In this document: piece by piece, positions 23,061 through 32,200 of the stretch
Layout: each line of letters starts with the position of its first letter
Numbering within the stretch: position 1 is the first letter of the stretch
From: Gemmataceae bacterium
Lineage (GTDB): Bacteria; Planctomycetota; Planctomycetia; Gemmatales; Gemmataceae
Direction: 5' to 3'
Assembly: GCA_022616435.1 (NCBI GenBank)
Contig: JAKEET010000052.1
Span: 1 to 39,325, forward strand
DNA length: 39,325 nucleotides
Notes under the pieces: model-generated
The model's input: the letters and a program-made list of their open reading frames with translations, nothing else
What the model was told of the DNA's origin: nothing
Database searches by the model: none
Translations under genes and position numbers: made by a program

Positions 23061-23281
23061 CGCTGCAGGCCTCCCAGGTGAAAGGCCGCGCGGTGCCCGA
23101 TGCGGATGGTGTGCGACAGGCGGGACGGGTGCTTCGTCCTGGCCGACTTCACTGCCTCGTCGAACGTATCCCCTAGGAAAGCTGGCACGGCTCCGACGGT
23201 ATCGGCCAATGACGACAACCGGGACCGTCTCGCCGGGGGCCAGCTTCTTAACCGCGGACTGGGCGAAACGCTAAAGCTCAC
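23057..23281 (-). CDS. Small ORF, possibly with compensating frameshifts
   Basis: 74 codons from a GTG that overlaps the TAG of the preceding gene. The last ~45 residues (GAVPAFLGDTFDEAVKSART) look like genuine coding sequence. The segment before it looks better in another frame (SAVKKLAPGETVPVVVIG). Two offsetting frameshifts are therefore possible. I do not recognise a family. It overlaps the protease start by ATGA, so it is part of the same small operon. Confidence 0.4.
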   Translation of the reverse strand: MSFSVSPSPRLRSWPPARRSRLSSLADTVGAVPAFLGDTFDEAVKSARTKHPSRLSHTIRIGHRAAFHLGGLQR

Positions 23282-23570
23282 CCGCCGGGGCCGCCGCGGT
23301 AGACGTTGCGCCTGGAGTAGCCGAGATGGCGGCCTCGGTCGGGTGCAGTGAGTGGTTGGGCTGGGCTTGCAGACGGGCCTGCAGCTCCTCGCGGTGCTTG
23401 TGCAGAATACTCATCAGTTCGTCATCATCGATGTAGCCAAGGCCGCGATCAAGATGGACTTCACTAAGGAAACCGAGATGCGCGAAGAGTTGACCCAACC
23501 GGACGTCGGGGGACAACGCCCAAACCTCCGCCAGGAGAGCCAGCGCTTCACGTTGCACTTCCGAGATCAT
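23271..23570 (-). CDS. Conserved small helical protein, unknown function
   Basis: 99 aa. MISEVQREALALLAEVWA and DVRLGQLFAHLGFLSE lead to DDELMSILHKHREELQARL, mostly amphipathic helix. I have the impression of similar short planctomycete proteins but no function. The last ~25 residues (PNHSLHPTEAAISATPGATS) look like translated repeat rather than protein fold; SLHPT tails occur on unrelated proteins (memory). The start overlaps the upstream gene's stop by ATGA. Confidence 0.65.
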   Translation of the reverse strand: MISEVQREALALLAEVWALSPDVRLGQLFAHLGFLSEVHLDRGLGYIDDDELMSILHKHREELQARLQAQPNHSLHPTEAAISATPGATSTAAAPAGEL

Positions 23571-23863
23571 GGCAGGAGGTCTCCAATCTTGGGATCGGCG
23601 GCAAAGGCCTTGGGAAGTTTGCCGATCACTTCGACACGGATCAGCGAGCCCGGCGCGAGCTTCGCAATTCGCGTGGCTCTGGTAACCCCATTGTACAGCA
23701 CGAGCACACCGTCCGTCCCTTCGTACACCCAAGGCGGCGGCATGCCGACTGCCGACGCGCCGAACAGAGAGATTTGCCGAGCAAGCTTGAACGGATCGGC
23801 GCCCTGCCGGCGCGAAGGCGGTACGCGAAGCTCACGCGGATCGACGCCACGAAAGTCAGCCAT
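23567..23863 (-). CDS. Hypothetical 98-aa protein
   Basis: 98 aa with central VYEGTDGVLVLYNGVTRATRI and LAPGSLIRVEVIGKLP strands, probably a small alpha/beta fold. No family recognised. It is the first gene of a four-member overlapping string (23863 to 22699). That string and the 42-aa ORF separate two permease genes of one exporter. Confidence 0.6.
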   Translation of the reverse strand: MADFRGVDPRELRVPPSRRQGADPFKLARQISLFGASAVGMPPPWVYEGTDGVLVLYNGVTRATRIAKLAPGSLIRVEVIGKLPKAFAADPKIGDLLP

Positions 23864-23940
23864 CGCGTCATCTTATCGCGCCAGCTCCAACAGAATTCGC
23901 CTTGAAAACTCCTCCCGATGAAGCCGCCAGTGACAAGCAG

Positions 23941-23975
23941 TACATCTTACTCTTCATCTTAATCCTGCTCTTGTC
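23941..23975. repeat. Pyrimidine-rich array similar to the arms of the 25.97-26.53 kb element
   Basis: ACATCTTACTCTTCATCTTAATCCTGCTCTTG-type words (TCTTACTC, TTCATCTT, TTAATC) match the words of the right arm at 26455-26528. It lies 20 nt beyond the stop of the permease at 23995, possibly a solo arm of the same repeat family. Confidence 0.6.
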
Positions 23976-23994
23976 TGCTCCTGCGGACCGCGGC

Positions 23995-25155
23995 TCAGAC
24001 GATTCTTCGCAACCCATCAATCACCGACAGCCGCGCCGCCAGCACCGCGGGCACGATGCCGCTGGCCAAGCCGATGCCGCCGGCGACCAGCATGCCCCAG
24101 GCCATCACCTCCCACGGCATGTTGCTGATCTGAATGACCATTGGCGCCACCTGGTGGGCCAGGGCGTAGATGCCGCGGCCGGCCGCCACTCCCAGCAAGC
24201 CGCCGATGCACGCGATCAGGATCGATTCGCCGAGCATGATGGCGAGCACGGTGTGATTGGGAAAGCCGATGGCCTTGAGGACCGCGATCTCGGTGGTGCG
24301 CTCGCGCATCGACATCGCCATGCCGTTGGCGGCGACCAGGGTGAGCGAGACCGTGACGAACACGGCGATGAACAAGATAAAGTTCTGGATGTTGCCCATC
24401 ATCTTCACGAACATTTGCGAGAAGGCCTTTTCCGTCTGCGTCTTCGTGGGCTCCGAAGAGTTGGCGTATTTCTCGTCGATGCGCTTGCACAGATCGGGAA
24501 TGATGTCGGCCGACGCTGCCTTGAAGAAAATGGTGCCGCAGTTGCCGGCGGCGGCGCTGCCGGTCCCCTCGAGCTGACGCAGCCCCTCGTCAAGGTACTT
24601 CAGGTTGAAGTACAGGCTGAGGTTGGTTTCCGGCGACTCGTAGATGCCGACGAGCTTCAGATCGAGGTTGAACTGGTAAAAGGTCCCCTGCAGGGGAACG
24701 CGGTCGCCGACCTTGAGCTTCAATCGCTCCGCCAAGGCGCGATCGACGACGCACGCCTGCCGCTCGCTCTTGAATGCCGCGAGCTGGTCGGGTGGGATCT
24801 TGAACTCGCTCCACACCTCAAAGAGGGTATTCGGATCGGTGCCGAACTGGGCGAAGAACTCGGTGCCGTCGCCGTACTTGCCGCCGTACCACGCAAAGGG
24901 TGTCGCCGCCACGACTCCGTCCAGCGCCCGGACCTCGTCGAGCGTCTTGAACGGCACCCGGCCGGCAAATCCCTGCCGATGCATGACCACGACGCGATTG
25001 TACTTATCCGCCTCGCGGCCCCAGACTTCCATTTGCGCGAGGTAGCCGTACAGGAAGGTCATGAGCATGAGGCAGATCGCCAGCGCCATGATCGTGAGCA
25101 AGGTTCGCAGCTTGTTGCGCCGCACATTGCGCAGGATGTATTTGAGGTACTTCAT
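23995..25155 (-). CDS. ABC transporter permease, FtsX/MacB type
   Basis: 386 aa. N-terminal TM helix (about 17-38, [21 protein letters not shown]), a large periplasmic domain (about 45-260), and three C-terminal TM helices. The coupling segment [21 protein letters not shown] precedes the second of these. The start overlaps the stop of the ATPase gene by 4 nt (ATGA), so the two are translationally coupled. With the adaptor at 26534 it fits a MacAB/LolCDE-like exporter that moves lipoproteins, peptides or toxic compounds from the inner membrane or periplasm. Confidence 0.9.
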   Translation of the reverse strand: MKYLKYILRNVRRNKLRTLLTIMALAICLMLMTFLYGYLAQMEVWGREADKYNRVVVMHRQGFAGRVPFKTLDEVRALDGVVAATPFAWYGGKYGDGTEFFAQFGTDPNTLFEVWSEFKIPPDQLAAFKSERQACVVDRALAERLKLKVGDRVPLQGTFYQFNLDLKLVGIYESPETNLSLYFNLKYLDEGLRQLEGTGSAAAGNCGTIFFKAASADIIPDLCKRIDEKYANSSEPTKTQTEKAFSQMFVKMMGNIQNFILFIAVFVTVSLTLVAANGMAMSMRERTTEIAVLKAIGFPNHTVLAIMLGESILIACIGGLLGVAAGRGIYALAHQVAPMVIQISNMPWEVMAWGMLVAGGIGLASGIVPAVLAARLSVIDGLRRIV

Positions 25156-25901
25156 GCCTTGATGCCCTCGGAAGTTCCCACTTGGATGCCCTGGTCCCGT
25201 GGCTGTTGGTTTCCATCGACCAGGACACCCTTCTCCAGGTGCACGAGCTTCTTGGCCCGCTCGGCCGCGTGCGGGTCGTGGGTGACCATGACGATGGTCT
25301 TGCCGAACTCGGCGTTGAGCCGGCTGAGGAGATCGAGGATCTCTCGCGCCGATCTGGCGTCGAGGTCGCCGGTCGGCTCATCCGCCACCAGGAGCACCGG
25401 ATCGTTGACGATGGCCCGCGCGATGGCGACGCGCTGCTCCTGGCCGCCGGAAAGCTGGCGCGGGTAGTGGTCCATGCGGTCGGCCAAGCCGACGATCTCG
25501 AGCCCGGTGCGGACGTGCTCGGCGCGTTCACGCTTGTTGAGCGGCGTCAGGAGCAACGGCAGCTCGACATTCTCGAAGGCCGTCAACACCGGGATCAGGT
25601 TATAGAGCTGGAAGATGAAGCCGATGTGCTGCGACCGCCAGCGCGCAAGGGCGCTTTCGGACAGCTTGCTCAGGTCGTCGCCGGCGACAATCACCTCGCC
25701 GCGCGTCGGCCGGTCAAGGCCGGCAATCAGGTTGAGGAGCGTCGTCTTTCCCGAGCCGGAGGGCCCCATGAGCGCCAGGTAGTCGCCGCGCTCGACCTGC
25801 AAGTTGGTGCCCATGAGGACGGGGATGGTGAGCTTGTCGCGGTAGAACTCCTTGTAGAGGTCGCGAACGACGACGGCCGGGCCTTGAAAGGATTGGTCCA
25901 T
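25152..25901 (-). CDS. ABC transporter ATP-binding protein, LolD/MacB type
   Basis: 249 aa from the ATG at 25901. Walker [10 protein letters not shown] (about 48-56), Q-loop [11 protein letters not shown], signature [14 protein letters not shown] (about 147), Walker [14 protein letters not shown] and the H-loop VTHD are complete. The LSGGQ-Q-R and DEPTGDLD forms are typical of the MacB/LolD/FtsE group. The frame is open to 25967, but those residues are leader sequence. It overlaps the permease start by ATGA. Upstream, the four-helix-bundle element separates it from the adaptor gene, so its supply of transcript from the adaptor promoter is uncertain. Confidence 0.93.
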   Translation of the reverse strand: MDQSFQGPAVVVRDLYKEFYRDKLTIPVLMGTNLQVERGDYLALMGPSGSGKTTLLNLIAGLDRPTRGEVIVAGDDLSKLSESALARWRSQHIGFIFQLYNLIPVLTAFENVELPLLLTPLNKRERAEHVRTGLEIVGLADRMDHYPRQLSGGQEQRVAIARAIVNDPVLLVADEPTGDLDARSAREILDLLSRLNAEFGKTIVMVTHDPHAAERAKKLVHLEKGVLVDGNQQPRDQGIQVGTSEGIKA

Positions 25902-25972
25902 GAGGAGTTCTCGGTGAGTCCAGCGACGGCTACTCTCAAGTGGCTGTGCACAACGTCGAAGACGCAAAGAGT

Positions 25973-26528
25973 AAGATTAGGATCAAGAGTACGATTAGGA
26001 AGATGAAGAGGAGCAAGATTCAGAGTAAGAGTAGGATTTACTGCTGATCCTTGTCGTGCGGCTGCCCTTTGTCGTAATCCCGGGTTGAATTCCGCTTAAT
26101 CAGGCCCATCAGCATTCTCACGATTCGCTGGAGCCGTTCTTTTCCTGGGCGGATCTGGTCCAGCGTCAGCTTCCCCTTCGCCACCAAGACATCCAGGCAG
26201 GCTGCGCATTCCAAGGAGGAACCGTGGGCGACGTCGAAGAAACGGCAACGATCCTTGGGCGCGTACTTTCCGTTGCCTTCGGCGATGTTCAACGGCACCG
26301 ACGTTGAAGCACGGTCCATCTGGTCCTTGACCTCTCCGGCGCGCAACAACCCCTCGGAGATTCCAGAAACCCAACCTACAAAAGCAATGGCCTCTCGAAG
26401 ACCTCCAGCTTTTCATGATCGAACCAAGCTGCTTGATCTGGTTGCATGCGTCAATCCTTCTCTTTCTCCTCCTCTTGCTCCTACTCTTCTTCATCTTCTT
26501 ACTCGTCCTCTTACTCTTAATCTTCTGA
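25973..26528. mobile_element. Putative mobile element: four-helix-bundle gene between AG-rich/CT-rich inverted arms
   Basis: Left arm 25973-26038 is purine-rich (AGAGTAAGATTAGGATC, GGAAGATGAAGAGGAGCAAG). Right arm 26455-26528 is pyrimidine-rich and, reverse-complemented, gives the same words (AGATTAAGAGTAAGAGG, AAGAAGATGAAGAAGAG). The arms enclose only the S23/IVP-like gene. It sits between the adaptor and ATPase genes of one exporter, 5 nt beyond the adaptor stop. There are no transposase and no clear target duplication, so the mobile label is inference from arms, cargo and position. Confidence 0.55.
26038..26447 (-). pseudogene. Four-helix-bundle protein (S23/23S-IVP, Avd-like), frameshifted
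   Basis: From the ATG at 26447 the sequence reads MQPDQAAWFDHEKLEVF, the usual family start, then loses frame near 26397-26400. One missing base restores REAIAFVGWVSGISEGLLRA, which continues into KDQMDRASTSVPLNIAEGNG, DRCRFFDVAHGSSLECAACL and a short helix, ending in a basic tail at 26038. These motifs are diagnostic of the 23S-rRNA-intervening-sequence/S23 four-helix-bundle family (Pfam PF05635), relatives of Avd from diversity-generating retroelements. The family forms pentameric basic barrels in Avd, and its job in stand-alone genes is unclear. The TAA stop is the inner edge of the left repeat arm. Confidence 0.8.
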
Positions 26529-26533
26529 TTGCA

Positions 26534-27904
26534 CTACTGAGCGATCTTCACCAGCATCTCCTCTTTCAGTCCCGCCGGCGGATCGACGACCACCCGTTCC
26601 CCGGCGGACAGGCCGCCGGTGATGAGGACGCGGCCGTCGCGGGTTTCGCCGGTGTCGATCGGGCGGCGCTTCACGCGATCGTCCTCGACCTGCCAGACGA
26701 ACTCGCCGCCCGTATCGCTTTGCACCGCAGCCGCCGGCACGAAGAGCTGCGCCGTGACCTGGCCGCTCGAAACCGTCTTGCCTTCGCTCTGGAAGTGGAC
26801 GGTGGCGGCCATTTCGGGGAAGAGGGTGAACGTCTGCGTCTGCGGATCGTTGACGCGCTTGACCTCGTTGGGGTCGAGCTGCACCTTGACCTTCACCGTC
26901 CCCTTGGCCCGATCGCCCATGGGGATGATCGTGCGCACCACCCCGCCGAAGCGGGTGTTCGGCACGGCCGCCACGGCTACGCTGACGCGCTGCCCCTTCT
27001 TGACGCGGCCGATGTAGTCCTCCTTGACGTCGGTGTCGACCTCGAGGTTGAGCAGGTCGGCCAGGGTGACGATCGAGCCGCGGCCGGACGCGCCGCCCAG
27101 GCCGCCGGGCATGATGGACTCGCCGTCCTCCGCCTCTTTGGAAATGACGACTCCCTGGAACGGCGCCCGCACGAACATGTAGTCGCGCTGTTGCCCGGTT
27201 TCGCGGTACCGCGCTTGCGACTCGCGATGCCGGGCCTCGGCCTCGCGCAACCGCGATTGGGCGATCAACACGGCCGCCGCCATCGACAGGCGGCGGCTGA
27301 CCGACGCCAGGTGTTTCGACTTGGCAGTTTCGAAGTCCGAGGCGGCGATGGACCGGGAGCGAAACAGCTGCTCGGCGCGGGCGAAGTCGCGCACGTCCTG
27401 GGCCGCGATCGATTCGATTTCCTCGACTTCCGCCTTGGCCTTTTCCAGCGAGGCCCGCATCCCCTCCAGCGACGCCGCCTGGGCTTCGAGCGAGGCCTTC
27501 ATCGCCTGGAGCGATTCGTCGATGTCACCGTGTTCCAGCTCGGCCAGCAAGGCATCCTTGGCTACCGGTTGGCCTTCCTTGACGTACACGCGCAGCACCC
27601 GGCCCGCGACCTTGGCGCCGATGGCGGCTTGCTTCTCGGATTTCAGGTAGCCCTGCGCCGACAGGATGGAATCGGCATCGCCCGGCACGCGGGCCTCGAC
27701 CGACGCCACCTTGACCCGCGGACTCGTCAAGGTTTCGCCATAGCGCTGCCACGCCCACGCGACGCCGGCGCCGATCAAGCCCAGCACAAGGCAGACGGCG
27801 ACCGCTTTGACAAACCAACCCGAGCGCGGACGACTGCGGGCGCTGCGGTCGATTCTCAAGGAGGCAAGGGGATCGGAGGGCCTGGCGGATTGAATCTGTG
27901 ACAC
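26534..27904 (-). CDS. Efflux periplasmic adaptor subunit (HlyD/MacA-RND type)
   Basis: 456 aa from a GTG at 27904. Membrane fusion protein: a basic N-terminus, a TM anchor (about 36-56, AVAVCLVLGLIGAGVAWAW), the lipoyl half-motif GAKVAGRVLRVYVKEGQPV, and a long coiled-coil hairpin (about 130-235, Ala/Glu/Lys/Arg-rich). The second lipoyl half YMFVRAPFQGVVISK and a beta-barrel/membrane-proximal region follow. The frame is open to 28039, but the proposed promoter lies within that stretch, so GTG 27904 is preferred. It is the first gene of the exporter set; ATPase and permeases follow on the same strand after the inserted element. A TolC-like partner is not in the window. Confidence 0.9.
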   Translation of the reverse strand: MSQIQSARPSDPLASLRIDRSARSRPRSGWFVKAVAVCLVLGLIGAGVAWAWQRYGETLTSPRVKVASVEARVPGDADSILSAQGYLKSEKQAAIGAKVAGRVLRVYVKEGQPVAKDALLAELEHGDIDESLQAMKASLEAQAASLEGMRASLEKAKAEVEEIESIAAQDVRDFARAEQLFRSRSIAASDFETAKSKHLASVSRRLSMAAAVLIAQSRLREAEARHRESQARYRETGQQRDYMFVRAPFQGVVISKEAEDGESIMPGGLGGASGRGSIVTLADLLNLEVDTDVKEDYIGRVKKGQRVSVAVAAVPNTRFGGVVRTIIPMGDRAKGTVKVKVQLDPNEVKRVNDPQTQTFTLFPEMAATVHFQSEGKTVSSGQVTAQLFVPAAAVQSDTGGEFVWQVEDDRVKRRPIDTGETRDGRVLITGGLSAGERVVVDPPAGLKEEMLVKIAQ

Positions 27905-27963
27905 GCTGCACCTGCTTTCATCGCGGCGACTGGAGTGCCGCGATAACCCAGTGTTCACCAACG

Positions 27964-27991
27964 ATTGTAACAAATGTCCAGTCAAAACCAA
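27964..27991 (-). promoter_or_regulatory. Putative promoter of the exporter genes
   Basis: On the minus strand TTGGTT (27991-27986), a 16-nt spacer and TACAAT (27969-27964), about 60 nt before the GTG start. The -10 is a good match and the -35 a weak one. Confidence 0.45.
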
Positions 27992-28043
27992 AGCGCGTAT
28001 CAGAAAGGCGTCCCGCAAATCGTAGCTCCATGACGACAACCAA

Positions 28044-29159
28044 TCAGAATCCGTATCGGCGCAGCGCTTCCGGATTGAGCTGCACGCCCAGCCCCGGCGT
28101 CTCGGGCACTCGCAGGAATCCCTCCGCGTCCGGCTTGAACGGATTCAAAATCAACTCGTCGATGTACGGCGTCGGCGTCAGGTACTCGACGTATTTCGCC
28201 ACCGGCACAGCCGCGGTCAGGTGCAGGTCCGCGGCAAGACCAATGCCCGTGTTCCAGCCGTGCGGCACGTAGAGCACGTTGTTCTCGTACGCCATCCAGG
28301 CGATGCGGATCGCTTCGGAGATGCCGCCGCACTTGGTGCAATCGGGCTGGATGACGTCCACCGCCCGGCGCTCGATGAAGGGGCGAAAGCTCTGCCGCCG
28401 CGTCAGCACTTCGCCGGTGGCGATCGGCAGCGGCGCGTGCCGCCGCAGCTCGATGAATCCCTCGAGATCGTCCGGCGGCAACGCCTCCTCGAACCACACC
28501 ACGTCGTAGTTCGCCAGCATCTTCGCCGTTTGCAAGGCCCACTTGTAGCCGTGCGGCCAGAACTGCTCGCTGCCGCCGGCGTCCACCATGATCTCAACAT
28601 GGGGCCCGACGGTGTCCCGCGCTGTTTGGATCAGTCGCTCATCGGTCTTGGCGTCGCGCCGGCCGAACGGTCGCCAGCCAAGCTTGATCGCCTTGAAGCC
28701 CCGCGCCACGGTCGCCTGCAGCTTGTCGCGCAACCGTGGTGGTTCGTCGAAAAGGATCGAACCGTAGGGCTTGACCTTGCTGCGATAGTTGCCTCCGAGC
28801 AGGCGCGACACGGGTTGCTGGCAGATCTTGCCCATCAAGTCCCACAGGGCGATGTCGAGGCCGCTGATGGCGTGCTCCACCGACCCGCCGCGCCCCTGCC
28901 AGAAGGTGCTCTGCCGCAGCCGCTCGCTGACCCGCATCGGCTCGTCGGCGCGCTCGCCGATCAGCATTGGCATCAAGAGCTTGACGGCACCGGCCACGAG
29001 GGCCTTGCTGGTGTAAGCGCTGCCGACGCCGGTCAGGCCCTCGTCGGTGATGACTTCGACGATGGTGTGCAGATCGTCGTCGGGCTTGAGGTCCTCAACC
29101 CAGCCCCCCTCCACGGTGCCGCCGGCCAGACCGGTGATGCGAATATCGGTGATCTTCAT
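28044..29159 (-). CDS. Mandelate racemase/muconate lactonizing enzyme family protein
   Basis: 371 aa, normal for the enolase superfamily (MR/MLE group). Members abstract the alpha-proton of a carboxylate using Mg2+, often as sugar-acid dehydratases. The N-terminal cap is MKITDIRITGL... Barrel residues seen are the Lys in FKAIKLGWRPFG, metal ligands Asp (IMVDAGG), Glu (VVWFEEALPPDD) and Glu (IATGEVL), then VIQPDCTKCGG and the His of VPHGWNTGIG. Lys plus His/Asp points to the MR-type acid-base pair. The substrate is not identifiable. It lies 140 nt beyond the adaptor start, and its 5' side meets a dispersed repeat next to the heme-protein stop. It may be co-transcribed with the heme protein upstream. 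Confidence 0.92.
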   Translation of the reverse strand: MKITDIRITGLAGGTVEGGWVEDLKPDDDLHTIVEVITDEGLTGVGSAYTSKALVAGAVKLLMPMLIGERADEPMRVSERLRQSTFWQGRGGSVEHAISGLDIALWDLMGKICQQPVSRLLGGNYRSKVKPYGSILFDEPPRLRDKLQATVARGFKAIKLGWRPFGRRDAKTDERLIQTARDTVGPHVEIMVDAGGSEQFWPHGYKWALQTAKMLANYDVVWFEEALPPDDLEGFIELRRHAPLPIATGEVLTRRQSFRPFIERRAVDVIQPDCTKCGGISEAIRIAWMAYENNVLYVPHGWNTGIGLAADLHLTAAVPVAKYVEYLTPTPYIDELILNPFKPDAEGFLRVPETPGLGVQLNPEALRRYGF

Positions 29160-29176
29160 AGTTTTGCGTCCACCTA

Positions 29177-29210
29177 GGCCCCAGAATGAGCGCAGCGATT
29201 CCTGGGGGTC
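29177..29210 (-). repeat. Dispersed palindrome copy abutting the heme-protein stop codon
   Basis: Reverse complement reads GACCCCCAGGAATCGCTGCG plus 14 nt, the same palindrome as 17120-17152. Its first base shares the TAG stop codon of the heme protein (29212-29210). It lies 18 nt upstream of the racemase start. Confidence 0.85.
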
Positions 29211-32200
29211 TATCGCAGCGATTGCAGGAACGCCAGCAAGTGCTGCAGCTCCTGCCGCGATAGTTGCGCGTCCAGTCCTTGCGGCATGATCGACACCCGG
29301 CCGGGCGCGATGCTGTCAATGTCCGAGCGGACGACGCGGACTTCGTGGCGATCCGCGTTGACTAGCACCAGGGCGTCCGCGGTCTCGCGGGCCATGATCC
29401 CTTGATGCACCGTGCCGGCCTTCGTTTCGACGACGAATGGCTCGAAGCCGCGGGCAAAGCTGGCGCTCGGAAACACCACGGACTCGAGCAAATCGCGGCT
29501 GGAGCGAATCGCCCCGATCTTCGTCAGGTCCGGTCCGATGACGCCGCCGCGGCCGCCGACGGCGTGACATGCCGCACAGCTTGCTTTGGGTCCGTAGAAG
29601 ACATTGCGGCCCAACTCGAGGTCGCCGCCCTTGGTCGCCGGTTCCAGCTCATCGAGCTTGGTCCTCTGCTGTAGCACGTCGATCGACAGCTTCTTGACGA
29701 GCAGCCGCGCCTGGTCCTGCACGGGCTTTGAGAATCCGCGCGTCGCCCGCTCCAGGGCAGTCGGCGACAGGCTCGCCAGGCCGGGGGCCTGGTCCAATGA
29801 TTTCACCAGCGCGAACCCGACGGCATCGCTCTTGGCGGATTCAAACGCGGCCAGCAAGTGCGGCATTTCCATCGCCCCCGCTTTCACGAGCAGGCCGGAA
29901 AGCTGAAAGAGTTGCTTGTCGTCGAGCCGTGACTGGGCCACAGCCTGGGCCGCGGCGAGGCGATGCAGGGGCGGCTTGTCGGGCGCCAGTTCTTGTTTCA
30001 GGAACCCGAACAAATCCGGATCGACGGCCGGCAACCTCGGCGCCGCCAATCCGAGCGCGGCGACCCGGGTTTCCGGCAATCGTTTCCCATCGCGGGCCAA
30101 CCGCTGCAACGACTCGGTGAAGCCCGGCACGTTGCGCGACCGCAGCGCCACGATGGTCTGCTGGATCACGCGCTCGTCGGGATCCTCCAGGGACTGGCCG
30201 AGTGCGGCGATCCATCCGGGCGGAGTCTTGGCGACGGGAGCGCGGGCGACACTTTCGAGCAACGCCAGGCGTGTGTCAACGATGGTCGTGCCCCGCAAAC
30301 CCTCCTCGATGAGTTTCTGGATGCTCGCTTCCGTGCTCAAACCAACGAGCAGCTCGCGCAGATTGTCCCGCCGCCCGGCATCCAGCCGCGGCGCTCGCAG
30401 CCACTCGCGCAACAGCCCGACGATCTCCGCGCCCCAGGCGGGCCGCGCGGCAATCACGTCGAGCGCCGCCTTCAGCAAGGCCGCGTCGTCAGTGGCCAAC
30501 AGCGGCGTGATCTGCTCGCGCGTCAACGGGCTTTGCGGCATCTGGTCGAGCGCGATCAGTGCGGCCCGGCGCAGCTTGGGATCGACATCGTGGAGATAGC
30601 GCGTCAAGCCGTCCGCGTCGCCGATTTGAATCAAGGCATAGAGAAGCGCGTGTTCCAGGAACCGATCGCGCGCCGATTTGACCCCATCCATCAGGGCCGG
30701 AACCGCTTCCTTGGCGCGAATCCGCCCCAACGCCGTGGCCGCTTGGCGGCGCACGGCCGGATCCTCGGCGCTGTCCAGGAGCTTGACGAGCGCGGACACG
30801 GCCTTGGCGTCGCGATGCATGCCCGCCGCATGAATCGCCGCCAGCTTCACGCTCCGATCCTCGTCGAAGAGCACGCTGCGGTTCACGGCCCGCGCCGCCG
30901 GCGCGTCGATGCGGGCCAGCGCCCACACCGCGTTGCGGATCAGCCGGCTCGGATGTTGCCGGAGCACTTCGCGCTGGAGCAGCGACACGGCTTGCGGCCG
31001 GCCCGCCAGCTCCTCGATGGCCCGCTCCCGCACCATGAAGCGCGGATCGTCGAGCAATTTCATGATCTCGCTCGGCGCCTTGTCCTTCCAGTCAATGGCC
31101 AGGCCGCGTGGATCGGCCATGACCGCGGCGCCGGTCTTGCGAATGCGGTAGATGCCCCCCTTGATGTCGGGCTGCGCGATCTTCGACGTCGGGCAGCCGA
31201 TGCGGAACCAGCCGCCCGTGTCGATGACGAGCAAACTGCCGTCGGCGTCTTCGAGCACGTCGGTCGGATGGAAGTTCTTGTCGGTCGAGGTGAGGAAATC
31301 CTCGCTCTTCATCTTGAAGCCGGCGCCGTCGCGGATCACGACGTGGCGCTGGATGCGATTGCGGTTGAACTGGCACGAGAACAGGTTGCCTTCGTAGTCA
31401 GCGCCGAACTCGCCGGATTGATAGCGCATGAGCCCCGACGGCGCTACCCAACCGAGGTCCTCGATGGTCGGTATGAGCGCCCCGGTGCGTGGAAACTCCT
31501 TGTAGACGTCATGCCAGGGATACACCGCGCCTTCGAGGGCAAAGCAGATCGCGTCGTTGCGGGCCGGTTGGTTGTGGATGATGTTGACGGTGAAGAACGG
31601 CTCGCCTTCGGGAGTGAAGGCGATCTCGACCGGGTTGTCCATGCCGCCCCCGCAGACGACTTCCACGCCCGTGCCGTCGTGCTTGCAGCGGAAGATGCGG
31701 GCCGCCTTGCCTTGCAATGTCGTGCCGTCCGGCCGCTGGATGTTGTGCCCGTGCCGGCCGTCGCACCAGTACAGCCAGCCGTCGGGACCGAGGAACGGCC
31801 CGTGAATGTCAGCCGCGTTGCCGGTGAAGCCGAACTTGGTCACGACCTCGCGGCGGCGGTCGGCGACGCCGTGGTTCTTGGTGTCTTCGAGCTTCCATAA
31901 GCTGGGCGGCGATGCAACGTACAGCGCGTTGCGGTGCCAGAGCGCGCCCATCGGGAACGACATCCGGTCGGCGAAGATATGGCTCTTGTGGAAGCGACCG
32001 TGTTGGTCCGCCGGTTCGAGGACGCGAACCAGGTTCGGCAATTCACTGAGCAGCTCGGCCGACCTGAGATTGCGGCCCGCGGTTTCGGCCACGAACAGCC
32101 GGCCCCGCGGATCAAAGTTGGCCATCACCGGATGATGCACCAATGGCGGCGCGGCGACCAGCTCGACGGTGAAGCCGGGGGGCACTTGCAGATGGTTGAT

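Noticed and set aside
25973..26528. Diversity-generating retroelement, because of the Avd-like protein
   Set aside because: No reverse transcriptase, template repeat or variable repeat is visible; arms are low-complexity words, not TR/VR.
26255..27901. 548-codon plus-strand open frame opposite the adaptor gene
   Set aside because: Antisense to a well-supported membrane fusion protein and without recognisable domains.
27905..28039. N-terminal extension of the adaptor protein
   Set aside because: It covers the putative promoter and has no signal or membrane character; the anchor helix fits the GTG at 27904.
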